Source: Agromyces mariniharenae
GTDB lineage: Bacteria > Actinomycetota > Actinomycetes > Actinomycetales > Microbacteriaceae
DNA: 64,000 nt
Assembly (NCBI RefSeq): GCF_008122505.1
Contig: NZ_VSSB01000001.1
Span: forward strand, 1,968,891 to 2,032,890
Reading direction: 5' to 3'
The position numbers were made by a program, and so were the translations under genes. A model generated the notes under the pieces. It was not told where the DNA came from. It searched no databases and worked only from the letters and a program-made list of their open reading frames with translations. How positions within the stretch are numbered: position 1 is the stretch's first letter; the number at the start of each line of letters is the position of its first letter. Shown one piece after another: positions 32,291 through 41,119 of the stretch.

Positions 32291-33933
32291 GCGAACACCT
32301 CGGCTGCGGCGAGCGCCCGGTGCACGGAGGCGACGGCGCTCGACCCCTCGCCGACGGCGGCGGCGACGCGCTTCATCGAGCCGCGCCGCACGTCGCCGGC
32401 CGCGAACACCCTCGGGACCGAGGTCTCGAACGGGAGCGGCATCCGTCCCAGGTCGCGCCATGGATCGCCGAGGGCGATGACGTCGGCCCCGGTGTGCACG
32501 AACCCGTGCTCGTCGCGCTCCACGTCGGCGAGCCAGTCGGTGGCGGGCTCGGCGCCGATGAAGCAGAACAGTCCGTGGCAGTCCACCGTGTCCTCGATCG
32601 CGCCGCTCAGGGTCACGCGCTCGAGGTTCTCGTCGCCGTGCAGGCCCACCACCTGGGTGCCCGTGTGGACGTCGATGCGAGCGTCGTCGACGATGCGGTC
32701 GACCAGGTAGCTCGACATCTGGCGGCCGAGGTCGTTCGCACGCACGACGAGGCGCACGTGGCAGCCGTTCGCGGCGAGCGCGAGGGCCGCCTGGCCCGCG
32801 GAGTTGGCCCCGCCGACCACGACGACCTCGGACCCCGCCACCTGGCGGAGCTCCATCGTGGAGGCCGCGTAGTGGATGCCGGCGCCCTCGAACTCCTTCC
32901 AGCGGTCGAGGCCGAGCGATCGATAGGCGACCCCGGTGGTCACGATCACCGCGCGCGCGTTCACGACCGCGCCGTCGGTGAGCGTGAGGCGCAGCGCGCC
33001 GGGGTCGGACTCGAGCCGCACCGCCTCGCATGGCGCGACGACGCGAACTCCGAACTTGATCGCCTGCAGTGAGGCCTGAGCCGTGAGGTCGTCGCCGGAC
33101 ACGCCGAACGGGAACCCCAGGTAGTTCTCGATGCGCGAGGTGGCCGACGACTGCCCGCCGGGCGCGACGGCGTCGAGCAGCACGGTGTCGAGGCCCTCGG
33201 AGGCGCCGTAGATCGCTGCGGCCAGGCCGGCGGGCCCCGCACCCACGACCGCGAGGTCGACGGTGGCGTCGTCCTCGCCGGCGTATGCGAGACCGAGCAG
33301 CTCGGCGAGCTGGCCTGGGGTCGCGCGGGGGATGTTCTCCCCCTGCACGATCGCGACCGGAAGGTCGTCGCGAGTGAAGCCGTGGCCGGCGAACGCCGCC
33401 GCCCGCTCGGGATCGTCGGCGTCGACCCAGGTGTGCACGAGGTCGAGGCGCTCGGCGTACCGTCGCAGCGCGACCGCCTCGCGCGAGCGCTCCGACCCGA
33501 TGATCTTCAGCGTCCACGCGGCGGGGCCGCGGCGCAGCTCCTCGCGGCGCGCCCAGAGCGTGCGGAGCATGAGGTCGCAGAGCTCGTCGTCCTCGGCCAT
33601 CATCCGCTGGAGCGCGTCGTGGTCGACGCGGAGCATCCGGCCGGGCTCCGCGACCCGGGCGGTGAGGAAGGCGTGCTGTCCGTTGAGCAGGCCGAGCTCG
33701 CCCACGAAGGTGCGCGGTCCGAGGGTCGCGATCAGGGTCTCGTCGATCCACTTCAGCGGCTCGCGCACGACGTCGACCGTGCCGGACTCGACGAGGATGA
33801 GGTCGTACCAGCGGTCGCCGGCCTTGAAGAGGACGTCGCCCTTCTCGGCGGCGACGGACACGCCGTAGCGCAGCATCCGCTCCCATTGGGAGTCGGTGAG
33901 TTCAGGGGTGATCTTGGGTGCCTTGTGTCCCAT
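32287..33933 (-). CDS. Cyclic-nucleotide-domain / thioredoxin-reductase-like fusion protein
   Basis: This 548-residue protein has three parts. Residues about 15-135 form a cNMP-binding domain (GDVLFKAGDRWYDLILVESG, FVGELGLLNGQHAFLTARV). Residues about 155-230 look like a glutaredoxin-fold domain without cysteines (IIGSERSREAVALRRYAER). The rest is a pyridine nucleotide-disulfide reductase module with FAD motif VVGAGPAGLAAAIYGA, NAD motif VVVVGGANSAGQAALALA and the C-terminal VFAAGDVRRGSMKRVAAAVG. The CxxC found at HYAASTMEL in true thioredoxin reductases is absent, so it cannot do the usual dithiol exchange by itself. It is coupled to the UBP zinc-finger gene. ATG at 33933 is preferred; GTG at 33936 is possible. 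Confidence 0.88.
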   Translation of the reverse strand: MGHKAPKITPELTDSQWERMLRYGVSVAAEKGDVLFKAGDRWYDLILVESGTVDVVREPLKWIDETLIATLGPRTFVGELGLLNGQHAFLTARVAEPGRMLRVDHDALQRMMAEDDELCDLMLRTLWARREELRRGPAAWTLKIIGSERSREAVALRRYAERLDLVHTWVDADDPERAAAFAGHGFTRDDLPVAIVQGENIPRATPGQLAELLGLAYAGEDDATVDLAVVGAGPAGLAAAIYGASEGLDTVLLDAVAPGGQSSATSRIENYLGFPFGVSGDDLTAQASLQAIKFGVRVVAPCEAVRLESDPGALRLTLTDGAVVNARAVIVTTGVAYRSLGLDRWKEFEGAGIHYAASTMELRQVAGSEVVVVGGANSAGQAALALAANGCHVRLVVRANDLGRQMSSYLVDRIVDDARIDVHTGTQVVGLHGDENLERVTLSGAIEDTVDCHGLFCFIGAEPATDWLADVERDEHGFVHTGADVIALGDPWRDLGRMPLPFETSVPRVFAAGDVRRGSMKRVAAAVGEGSSAVASVHRALAAAEVFA

Positions 33934-34024
33934 CACACCATCGTGCACGACGGAGGCGCGGAAGGGGAGGGCGTTCGTCAGGGGCGGACAGGCGACCGCG
34001 ATCGGCGAGGCGCGAGGGTGCTCG

Positions 34025-34678
34025 TCAGGCGGTGACCCAGATGGAGGCCGCCGCGTCGCGGGCGATGGCGCGCGTGTACCCGGCGACGGCCACGGCGACG
34101 GATGCCGCGTCGGCCGCGTCGACGGCGAGCTCGCTGCCCGGGCCGACGCCGGCCTCCTCGAGTTCGCGCAGCATTGCGGGGTCGCGGTCGCTGATGCGGA
34201 TGACCCGGCCGGTGTGGCCCACGGGCGCCTCGTCGAGCCGCACGGCCGGCTCGGAGACGAGCGTGCCGTCGGCGGCCGGGATCGCGTCGCCGTGCGGATC
34301 GCGCACGGGGCGCCCGAGGCGGACGTCGATCGCCTCGAGCAGCCGGTCGGAGATCGCATGCTCGAGCACCTCGGCCTCGTCGTGCACCTCGTCCCAGCCG
34401 TAGCCCATCTCCTGCACGAGCCAGGTCTCGATGAGCCGGTGCCGTCGCACGACCGCGAGCGCGCGTGCCAGCCCGGCATCCGTCAGCCGCACCGCGCCGT
34501 AGGGCACGTGCGACACGAGCCCGGCCGCGGCCATCTTCTTCACCATCTCGGTGACCGACGACGGCGCCACCCCGAGCCGGTCGGCGAGCACCTTCGGCGT
34601 GATGGGGTCGGGCTGCCACTCGGTGTGGGCGTACACCGTCTTGAGGTAGTCCTCGATCGCGGGGCTGGTCGCTGGCAT
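34025..34678 (-). CDS. MntR-type DtxR-family metal-dependent regulator
   Basis: This 217-residue repressor has a winged helix (about 25-65: KVLADRLGVAPSSVTEMVKK), a metal-binding dimerisation domain (H80, E84, H99, E103, E106, H107 in HRLIETWL and VHDEAEVLEH) and a C-terminal SH3-like domain. Two ligands separate manganese from iron sensors: D10 (IEDYLKTVY) where DtxR has Met, and E103 where DtxR has Cys. Both match MntR. The NRAMP gene 3 kb away carries two matching palindromes, so it is the probable target. ATG at 34678 has GAGG upstream; TATCCT also lies 7 nt before it. Confidence 0.9.
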   Translation of the reverse strand: MPATSPAIEDYLKTVYAHTEWQPDPITPKVLADRLGVAPSSVTEMVKKMAAAGLVSHVPYGAVRLTDAGLARALAVVRRHRLIETWLVQEMGYGWDEVHDEAEVLEHAISDRLLEAIDVRLGRPVRDPHGDAIPAADGTLVSEPAVRLDEAPVGHTGRVIRISDRDPAMLRELEEAGVGPGSELAVDAADAASVAVAVAGYTRAIARDAAASIWVTA

Positions 34679-34735
34679 CGGCCTCAGGATAGCCCGGCCA
34701 CGGCCCGCGATTCGTGTCACTCGTCCGACTGGGGC

Positions 34736-34789
34736 TTGACCGCCCCTCGTCGGGGGGATAGTTTCGATCCCGCACGGAAAGCGCTATCC
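34736..34789 (+). promoter_or_regulatory. Promoter and LacI-type operator of the rhamnogalacturonan lyase gene
   Basis: TTGACC (34736-34741), a 17-bp spacer and TAGTTT (34759-34764) form a good sigma-70-type promoter. Downstream, GGAAAGCGCTATCC (34776-34789) is a near-palindrome centred on GCGC, the form used by LacI/GalR repressors, placed to block early elongation. No LacI gene is in the window. Confidence 0.65.
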
Positions 34790-34825
34790 CAGCCCCGGGT
34801 CACCAGCCCAGAGAAGGATTCGACG

Positions 34826-37333
34826 ATGAATCTCGGACACCATCCGTTCCGCGCAGCGCTGGCGGTCGCCGCCGCCGGCTGCCTGATCGCCGGCGTCGCG
34901 CAGCCCGCGACCGCCGCTCCGCCCGACTCCGTGCCGGCGGGCGTCCCGCAGCTCGAGGCCCTCGACCGGGGCCTCGTCGCGGTGTCGACCGCCCAGGGCG
35001 TGTTCCTCAGCTGGCGCCTCCTCGCCTCCGAGGCGACCGGCGCCACCGACACCGGCCTCGCCGGTCCCGACTTCGCCGTCTACCGCGACGGCGAGAAGCT
35101 CGCGACGGTCACCGACAGCACCGACTACGCGGATGCCGCGGGCACCGCCACCGCGGAGTACACCGTCGCCCCCGTGGTGAACGGCATCGAGCTCGCGGCA
35201 TCCGCCCCCGTGACCGCCTGGGCGCAGGGCTACTACGACCTGCCGCTGCAGAAGCCCGCCGACGGCGTCACCCCCAAGGGCGAGGCGTACACGTACTCGG
35301 CCAACGACGTGTCGGTCGGCGACGTCGACGGCGACGGGCAGTACGAGTTCGTCGTGAAGTGGGACCCCTCGAACTCGAAGGACGTCTCGCAACGCGGCTA
35401 CACCGGCCCGGTCTACCTCGACACGTACGAGCTCGACGGCACGCTGCTGAACCGGCTCGACCTCGGCGTGAACATCCGCGCCGGCGCGCACTACACGCAG
35501 TTCCTCGTCTACGACTTCGACGGCGACGGCCGCTCGGAGACCATGCTGAAGACGGCGCCGGGCACGAAGTCGATCCGCTACGAGGCCGACGGATCGGTCG
35601 CGAGCGAGGCCTTCGTCACGATGCCGGAGGAGGACGTCGAGGCGGGCTACGCGCACACCGACGACTACCGGCTCAGCGCCGCCGGCTACCAGGACCACCT
35701 CGCCGACGTGTTCCAGGGCTGGAGCGATCGCCCCGAGGTCGTGTCGGGCCAGTGGCCCGCGACGCTCGAGGAGGCGTGGGGGGTGCCCGTGACGCACGAG
35801 TACCCGCTCTCGCAGGAGAGCGCGGAGGAGCTCGCGGACTACTTCATCGACGTCTACGCGCCGAGCCGCAGCGTCAACAACCGCCTGCGCGAGTTCGAGG
35901 GCTTCATCGTCGACGGGCCCGAGTACCTCACCGTCTTCGACAGCGCGACGGGCGAGGAGCTGCAGACCATCCCCTACAAGCCCGGCCGCGGCGACGACGG
36001 CCTGCTCTGGGGCGACTACGCGATGGCCCGGATCGAGCCCGGCAACCGCGTCGACCGGTTCCTCTCGGGCGTGGGCTACTTCGACGGGCGGCACCCCACG
36101 GCGGTGTTCGCGCGCGGCTATTACACGCGCACGACCGTCACCACGTACGACTGGGACGGCAAGCACCTGAAGGAGCACTGGTACGTCGACAGCGGCCACG
36201 TGCCCATGACGAACCCGTTCAACGACTCGCCCCACGGGCGCGACGGCACGAACCCCGAGTACGCGACGATCACCACGCAGGGCGACCACTCGCTGAGCCT
36301 GGCCGACGTCGACGGCGACGGGAAGCACGAGCTCGTCTACGGCTCGGCGACGATCGACGACGACGGCAGCCTGCTCTACAGCTCCTTCGGCGTGCTGCCC
36401 GCAGGCAGCGCGGCGCCCGGCCAGAACGCCCGCCTCGGGCACGGCGACGCCATGCACGTCGCCGACATCGACCCGGCGCGTCCGGGCCTCGAGATCTGGA
36501 CCGTGCACGAGGGTGCGACGTCGGCGCCGTACGGCTCCGCGATGCGGGATGCCGCGACGGGCGAGGTGCTCTTCGGCGAGTACTCCGGTCGCGACACCGG
36601 CCGTGGCATGATCGGCGACATCCTGCCCGAGGTGCCCGGCATCGAGAACTGGGGCATGCGGCTGCGCGCCGCCGACGGCACCGTGATCCCGGGCGGCTCG
36701 CCGGGCACGAACATGTCGATCCGCTGGTCGCCCGACCTCACCACGCAGGTCGTGAACGGCAGCGGCAACCAGACGACGACGATCGACGACTGGAAGCGCG
36801 GCCGCGTGCTCACCGCCACGGACACGCGCACGAACAACGGCACGAAGGGCAACCCCTCGCTCGTCGCCGACGTGTTCGGCGACTGGCGCGAGGAGCTGCT
36901 CGTGCGCACGGCGGACTCGAGCGCGCTGCGGATCTACACGTCGACCGAGGTCACGACGCACAAGCTGACGACGCTCATGCACGACGTGCAGTACCGCGCC
37001 GAGACCGCACGCCAGCAGACCACCTACAACCAGCCGGCGTACACGTCGTATTACTTCGCGAGCGACCTCGACTGGTCGAAGGTGCCGGTGCTCACCACGC
37101 CGGCCACGCCGGGCGAGCCGACCTTCAAGGATCGCCCCGGCACGGCCCGCGACGAGGTGCAGGTGCCGACGAACGTCGCCGGCATCACGTACTACGTGAA
37201 CGGCGAGGAGGTCACGTCGGCGAACGGCAAGGTCCGCGTCACCGGCGAGGCCGACGTGGTGGCCGTCCCCACCGCCTGGTACTCCATCGCCGAGGGTGCC
37301 GCCTCGCAGTGGAGCGCCGACTTCGACGACTGA
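34826..37333 (+). CDS. Secreted rhamnogalacturonan lyase (PL11-type)
   Basis: This 835-residue secreted enzyme should cleave the rhamnogalacturonan-I backbone of pectin by beta-elimination. A Sec signal peptide (GHHPFRAALAVAAAGCLIAG, cleavage near ATAAP) is followed by an Ig-like domain and a beta-propeller with calcium-type repeats DVDGDGQYE, DFDGDGRSE and DVDGDGKHE. Blocks such as FVVKWDPSNSKDVSQRGYTG, LGVNIRAGAHYTQFLVYDFD, LRDFEG-like LREFEGFIVDGPEYLTVF and NPSLVADVFGDWREELLVR are characteristic of PL11. A C-terminal domain of about 60 residues ends DFDD. GAAGGA precedes the ATG. It stands alone, so pectin uptake genes must lie elsewhere. Confidence 0.92.
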   Translation: MNLGHHPFRAALAVAAAGCLIAGVAQPATAAPPDSVPAGVPQLEALDRGLVAVSTAQGVFLSWRLLASEATGATDTGLAGPDFAVYRDGEKLATVTDSTDYADAAGTATAEYTVAPVVNGIELAASAPVTAWAQGYYDLPLQKPADGVTPKGEAYTYSANDVSVGDVDGDGQYEFVVKWDPSNSKDVSQRGYTGPVYLDTYELDGTLLNRLDLGVNIRAGAHYTQFLVYDFDGDGRSETMLKTAPGTKSIRYEADGSVASEAFVTMPEEDVEAGYAHTDDYRLSAAGYQDHLADVFQGWSDRPEVVSGQWPATLEEAWGVPVTHEYPLSQESAEELADYFIDVYAPSRSVNNRLREFEGFIVDGPEYLTVFDSATGEELQTIPYKPGRGDDGLLWGDYAMARIEPGNRVDRFLSGVGYFDGRHPTAVFARGYYTRTTVTTYDWDGKHLKEHWYVDSGHVPMTNPFNDSPHGRDGTNPEYATITTQGDHSLSLADVDGDGKHELVYGSATIDDDGSLLYSSFGVLPAGSAAPGQNARLGHGDAMHVADIDPARPGLEIWTVHEGATSAPYGSAMRDAATGEVLFGEYSGRDTGRGMIGDILPEVPGIENWGMRLRAADGTVIPGGSPGTNMSIRWSPDLTTQVVNGSGNQTTTIDDWKRGRVLTATDTRTNNGTKGNPSLVADVFGDWREELLVRTADSSALRIYTSTEVTTHKLTTLMHDVQYRAETARQQTTYNQPAYTSYYFASDLDWSKVPVLTTPATPGEPTFKDRPGTARDEVQVPTNVAGITYYVNGEEVTSANGKVRVTGEADVVAVPTAWYSIAEGAASQWSADFDD

Positions 37334-37403
37334 CGTCGTCGGAGCATCCGGGTGACGGATGCGCCGGTTCCCCCTCCGGCCGCATCCGTCGTCCGGCCCA
37401 GAC

Positions 37404-37448
37404 GACCGCCCCGGGTTCCGCAATTCCGTGCCGGCACCCGGGGCGGTC
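37404..37448. terminator. Bidirectional terminator between the lyase and NRAMP genes
   Basis: A perfect 13-bp stem GACCGCCCCGGGT / ACCCGGGGCGGTC encloses a 19-nt loop. It lies between two convergent genes (stops at 37333 and 37495). The rest of the 161-bp gap shows nothing else. Confidence 0.8.
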
Positions 37449-37494
37449 CCTCGCGTCGCGGCGATGTGGGCGTTGCCGCGACGACCGCGGGGCG

Positions 37495-38940
37495 CTACGC
37501 CCCCGTGAACACCAGCCAGAGCAGCACGGCGTTGAGCGTGATGAGGAAGACGGATGCCGCGATACCGGCCGCCGTCGTCGCCCAGTGGTTGCGCCACCGT
37601 CCGAGCACGCCCGCCTTGGCGGTGAGCGCCACGAGCGGCACGAGCGCGAACGGGATGCCGAACGAGAGCACGACCTGGCTGAGCACGAGCGAGAGCGTCG
37701 GGTCGAAGCCGAGCCAGAGGATCGCGAGCGCCGGGATGAGCGTGACGAGCCGGCGGAGGATGAGCGGCACCCGCACGCGGAGCAGGCCGTACATGATCTC
37801 GGCGCCGGCGTAGGCGCCCACCGAGGTCGACGCCAGGCCCGAGGCGAGGAGCCCGACCGCGAACAGCGTGGCGATGGCCGGGCCGAGCGCGACCCCGAGC
37901 GCGTCGTAGGCGCCCTCGAGCGTGTCGGTGCCCTCGACGCCTGCGAGGTTCACGGCGGCGAGCAGCAGGATGCAGAGGTTGACGGTCCCCGCGATCGCCA
38001 TGGCGATGGAGACGTCCCACCGCGTCGCCCGCAGCAGCCGGTTCGTCGGCACGGCCGTCGCGGTGCCGGGCAGGAGCTCGGGCGTGGCATCCGTGCCGCG
38101 GCGGATGCCGAAGCCGTGCCACGGACCGCCTGCGCGACCGCCGACCTGCTCGCCGCGGTGGGTCGCGAAGCGGTCGCGACTGAGCGCCGAGTGCGCGTAG
38201 ATGGCATGCGGCATGATCGTCGCGCCGAGGATCGACGCCGCGAGCAGCACCGAGGTGGCGCCCTCGAAGCGCGGCACGAGGCCCGAGAGGATGCCGCCGG
38301 CGCTCGGCGGCGCGATGAAGACGCCGACCGTGAAGCCGATCGCGATGATCACGAGCAGGCCCATGATCACGAACTCGAACGTGCGCGGACCACGACGCGA
38401 CTGCAGCACGAGCAGCACGATCGACACCGTGCCCGTGATGAGGCCGCCCCAGATGAGCGGGATGCCGAACAGCAGGTTGAGGGCGACCGCACCGCCGATG
38501 ACCTCGGCGAGGTCGGTGGCCATGGCGACCAGCTCGGCCTGCAGCCAGTACGCGCGTCGACCCCAGCGGTTGCGGATGCGGCCGCCGAGCACCTCGGGGA
38601 GGCTCCTTCCGGTGACGATGCCGAGCTTCGCCGACAGGTACTGGATGAGCCACGCCATCACGTTGCCGAGCACGACGACCCAGACGAGCAGGTAGCCGTA
38701 CTGGGCGCCGGCGGTCATGTTGCTGGCGACGTTGCCGGGGTCGAGGTAGGCCACGCCCGCCACGAGGGCGGGCCCGATCAGCCACGCGAGGCGCGGGATG
38801 GTCGGCCGCACCGGCGCATGGGCCGTCTGCGATGCGGCGGACTCGGGGGCCGGTGCGGGTGGCGCGGCATCGAGCCCGGCGGCGGTCGGGTGGGTCTCGA
38901 TCGGGGGCCGCGTCGCTGCGGCATCCGTAGATTTCGGCAT
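37495..38940 (-). CDS. mntH: NRAMP-family manganese transporter
   Basis: This 481-residue transporter carries divalent metal, most likely Mn2+, with protons. A disordered N-terminus of about 48 residues precedes about 11 membrane helices. The metal-binding motifs are present: DPGN (AYLDPGNVASNMTAG) in helix 1 and MPH (GATIMPHAIYAHS) in helix 6. An insert of about 45 residues follows MPH before the next helix. The ATG at 38940 has no Shine-Dalgarno; TAATCT lies 6 nt upstream and the start codon sits in the middle of a TTTCGGTATGCCGAAA palindrome, so a leaderless, MntR-repressed transcript is predicted. Confidence 0.92.
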   Translation of the reverse strand: MPKSTDAAATRPPIETHPTAAGLDAAPPAPAPESAASQTAHAPVRPTIPRLAWLIGPALVAGVAYLDPGNVASNMTAGAQYGYLLVWVVVLGNVMAWLIQYLSAKLGIVTGRSLPEVLGGRIRNRWGRRAYWLQAELVAMATDLAEVIGGAVALNLLFGIPLIWGGLITGTVSIVLLVLQSRRGPRTFEFVIMGLLVIIAIGFTVGVFIAPPSAGGILSGLVPRFEGATSVLLAASILGATIMPHAIYAHSALSRDRFATHRGEQVGGRAGGPWHGFGIRRGTDATPELLPGTATAVPTNRLLRATRWDVSIAMAIAGTVNLCILLLAAVNLAGVEGTDTLEGAYDALGVALGPAIATLFAVGLLASGLASTSVGAYAGAEIMYGLLRVRVPLILRRLVTLIPALAILWLGFDPTLSLVLSQVVLSFGIPFALVPLVALTAKAGVLGRWRNHWATTAAGIAASVFLITLNAVLLWLVFTGA

Positions 38941-38974
38941 ACCGAAAGATTACATGGATTTCGGCATACCGAAA
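38932..38974 (-). promoter_or_regulatory. Leaderless mntH promoter with two MntR-type boxes
   Basis: Two identical boxes, TTTCGGCATACCGAAA on the plus strand, lie at 38932-38947 and 38959-38974, 27 bp apart. On the minus strand TAATCT (38947-38952) fits a -10 element 6 nt before the ATG at 38940, and TTTCGG (38969-38974) is 16 bp further upstream in the -35 position. One box thus covers the -35 and the other the start site and initiation codon. Confidence 0.75.
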
Positions 38975-39015
38975 CCCTGCCGCGCCGTGTTGCGCCGCCG
39001 TCGTGCCCGCGCGGG

Positions 39016-39021
39016 TAGCGT
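39016..39021 (+). promoter_or_regulatory. Predicted -10 element of leaderless trmH-type gene
   Basis: TAGCGT ends 6 nt before the GTG start at 39028. No Shine-Dalgarno is visible. Confidence 0.45.
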
Positions 39022-39027
39022 TGCAGC

Positions 39028-39741
39028 GTGAGCCACGAGACCGACGCGCCCGCCGCCCCTGCGGACGGCGATGCGCCCGAGGCGGAAGCGGTGCGCGACG
39101 AGTCGCACGGTGCCGCCCACGACGAGCCGACCGTGCCGCAGGGCGTCGGCCCGTGGCCGGGCGGTCGCGACGCGTGGCCCGACGACCCGCGGCTCGACCC
39201 CGACCTGCTCGAGCACGGCGATCGGCGCAACGTCGTCGACCGCTACCGGTACTGGCGCCTCGACGCGATCGTCGCCGACCTCGACACGCGGCGGCATCCG
39301 TTCCACGTCGCGATCGAGAACTGGCAGCACGACCTCAACATCGGCTCGATCGTGCGCACCGCCAACGCGTTCGCCGCCGAGACGGTGCACATCATCGGCC
39401 GCCGTCGCTGGAACAAGCGCGGCGCGATGGTCACCGATCGCTACCAGCACCTCGCGTACCATCCGGATGTCGCCGACTTCGTCGCGTGGGCACGCGACCA
39501 GGGGCTGCCGATCATCGCGGTCGACAACGTCGAGGGGTCGGTGCCGGTCGACGACGTCGAGCTGCCCGAGCGCTGCGTGCTGCTCTTCGGCCAGGAAGGT
39601 CCGGGGCTGAGCGCCGAGGCGCTCGCCGCTGCCGATCTCGTCGTCGAGATCACGCAGTACGGCTCGACCCGGTCGATCAACGCGAGCGCGGCGGCCGCGA
39701 TCGTCATGCACGAGTGGGTGCGCCGGCACGCTCGGCGCTGA
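39028..39741 (+). CDS. TrmH (SpoU) family RNA methyltransferase
   Basis: This 237-residue SPOUT-class enzyme methylates ribose 2'-O positions in tRNA or rRNA with S-adenosylmethionine. An acidic N-terminus of about 60 residues precedes the catalytic domain: ENWQHDLNIGSIVRTANAFAA (motif 1, with the conserved N and R), VLLFGQEGPGLSAEAL (motif 2) and ITQYGSTRSINASAAAAIVMHEW (motif 3, deep trefoil knot). The exact RNA target is not evident. GTG at 39028 has TAGCGT 6 nt upstream. It is divergent from mntH and converges on the MFS gene, with stops almost touching. Confidence 0.92.
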   Translation: MSHETDAPAAPADGDAPEAEAVRDESHGAAHDEPTVPQGVGPWPGGRDAWPDDPRLDPDLLEHGDRRNVVDRYRYWRLDAIVADLDTRRHPFHVAIENWQHDLNIGSIVRTANAFAAETVHIIGRRRWNKRGAMVTDRYQHLAYHPDVADFVAWARDQGLPIIAVDNVEGSVPVDDVELPERCVLLFGQEGPGLSAEALAAADLVVEITQYGSTRSINASAAAAIVMHEWVRRHARR

Positions 39742-39742
39742 A

Positions 39743-41119
39743 TCAGTCGGCGACGGTCGCGCAGGCCGCGACGGCGCTCGGCTCCCGCACCTCGGCCGCC
39801 CCGACGACGGTCGGCTCCACGGATGCCGCGACCGTCGCGGCATCCGCCCGCGCCCGCCGACGCGCCGACCGGATCACGAGCAGCCCCGCCACGACGATCA
39901 CCACGACGACGATCGCCGTGCCGCCGAACAGCGCGAGCGGTCCGCCGGATTCGTAGGCGATGCCCGAGAGGGCGGCCGCGATCGTCGCCATGAGCAGGCC
40001 GAACGCGCGCATGAGCCCCTGCGAGGCGCCGGCACGCGCGGCAGGCACGGCCTGCGCCATCGCGGCTGCGGCGCCGATGAACGCGAGCGCCTGCCCGCTC
40101 GACTCGACGAAGCCGACGCCCGTGGCGACCCAGGGATCGCCGATGACGCCGTAGAGGGCGACGATCGGCACGAGCACGACGGCTCCGCGCACGAACGCCG
40201 AGACGCCGCCGCGGCGGTCGGCCAGTCGCCCCGCCCAGCCGGCGACGAGCGCGAACGGCACCGCGAACAGCGTGTAGCTCAGCGCCGTGAGCCACTCGCT
40301 CGCGCCGATGTCGGCCATGAATCGCGGCCAGATGCCGTCGTACGCACCGGTCGGCACCATGACGGCGCCGTAGAGCAGCAGCACGCCGACCACCATCGGC
40401 GACCGCAGCAGGTCGAAGCTCACGCGCGGCGGCCGGGCCGCAGGGTCCACGGATGCCGCGGCGGAACCGCCCCCGGCTGCACGCGCCCCGGCGGCTCCCG
40501 CCGCCTGGCCCGCCGCCGCGGCATCCGGGTCGGTGCGCTCGCGGAACGCGAGCAGGACCGGGGCGACGCCGAAGACCACCACGACGCCCGACCACGCCAG
40601 GATCGTCGACGGCGACGCGAACGCGATCGCGAGGCCCGAGGCGAGCGGGCCGAGCGCGATGCCGGCGAGCTCGGCGGCCCCGAGGCGCCCGAGGGCCTCG
40701 CCGGCCCGCGCTGGGTCGGCGCGCACGAGCAACGCGCTCGCCGCGGCCATGAAGACGCCCATGCCGAGTCCGCCGAGCGCGCGGCCCCCCACGAGCTGCC
40801 AGGTCTCGGTCGCGAGCGCCGAGCCGACGAGGGCCGCGGTCATGAGCACGACGCCGGCGACGCCCATGGTGCGGGCGCGGCCGCGGTCGGCGAACGGCGC
40901 GACGAGGAGCTCGGCGGCGAGGGAGGCCGCGAACCCCGCCGCGGCGACGAAGCCGATGTCGGCGGTGGAGATGCCGAGCTGCGACTGCAGCGCGGGCAGC
41001 AGGGGGAAGATGACCATGGCGCCCGAGGACATGAGCACGGTCGCGGCCACGACGCCGGCCGTGAGGCGGCGGCGGTGACGATCGATCGCATCGAGCGCGG
41101 GACCCCTTCTTGTCCACAT
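39743..41119 (-). CDS. MFS transporter, probable drug efflux
   Basis: This 458-residue protein has 12 predicted membrane helices in two halves joined by an alanine/glycine-rich loop (about 205-235, AAGQAAGAAGARAAGGGSAA). MFS motif A variants are seen after helix 2 (APFADRGRARTMG) and in the second half (AGRLADRRGGVSAFVRG). It is divergent from a TetR gene with shared operators, the usual plan for an inducible efflux pump. The ATG at 41119 lies inside an operator and is 7 nt after TATCGT, which predicts a leaderless transcript. Substrate unknown. Confidence 0.88.
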   Translation of the reverse strand: MWTRRGPALDAIDRHRRRLTAGVVAATVLMSSGAMVIFPLLPALQSQLGISTADIGFVAAAGFAASLAAELLVAPFADRGRARTMGVAGVVLMTAALVGSALATETWQLVGGRALGGLGMGVFMAAASALLVRADPARAGEALGRLGAAELAGIALGPLASGLAIAFASPSTILAWSGVVVVFGVAPVLLAFRERTDPDAAAAGQAAGAAGARAAGGGSAAASVDPAARPPRVSFDLLRSPMVVGVLLLYGAVMVPTGAYDGIWPRFMADIGASEWLTALSYTLFAVPFALVAGWAGRLADRRGGVSAFVRGAVVLVPIVALYGVIGDPWVATGVGFVESSGQALAFIGAAAAMAQAVPAARAGASQGLMRAFGLLMATIAAALSGIAYESGGPLALFGGTAIVVVVIVVAGLLVIRSARRRARADAATVAASVEPTVVGAAEVREPSAVAACATVAD

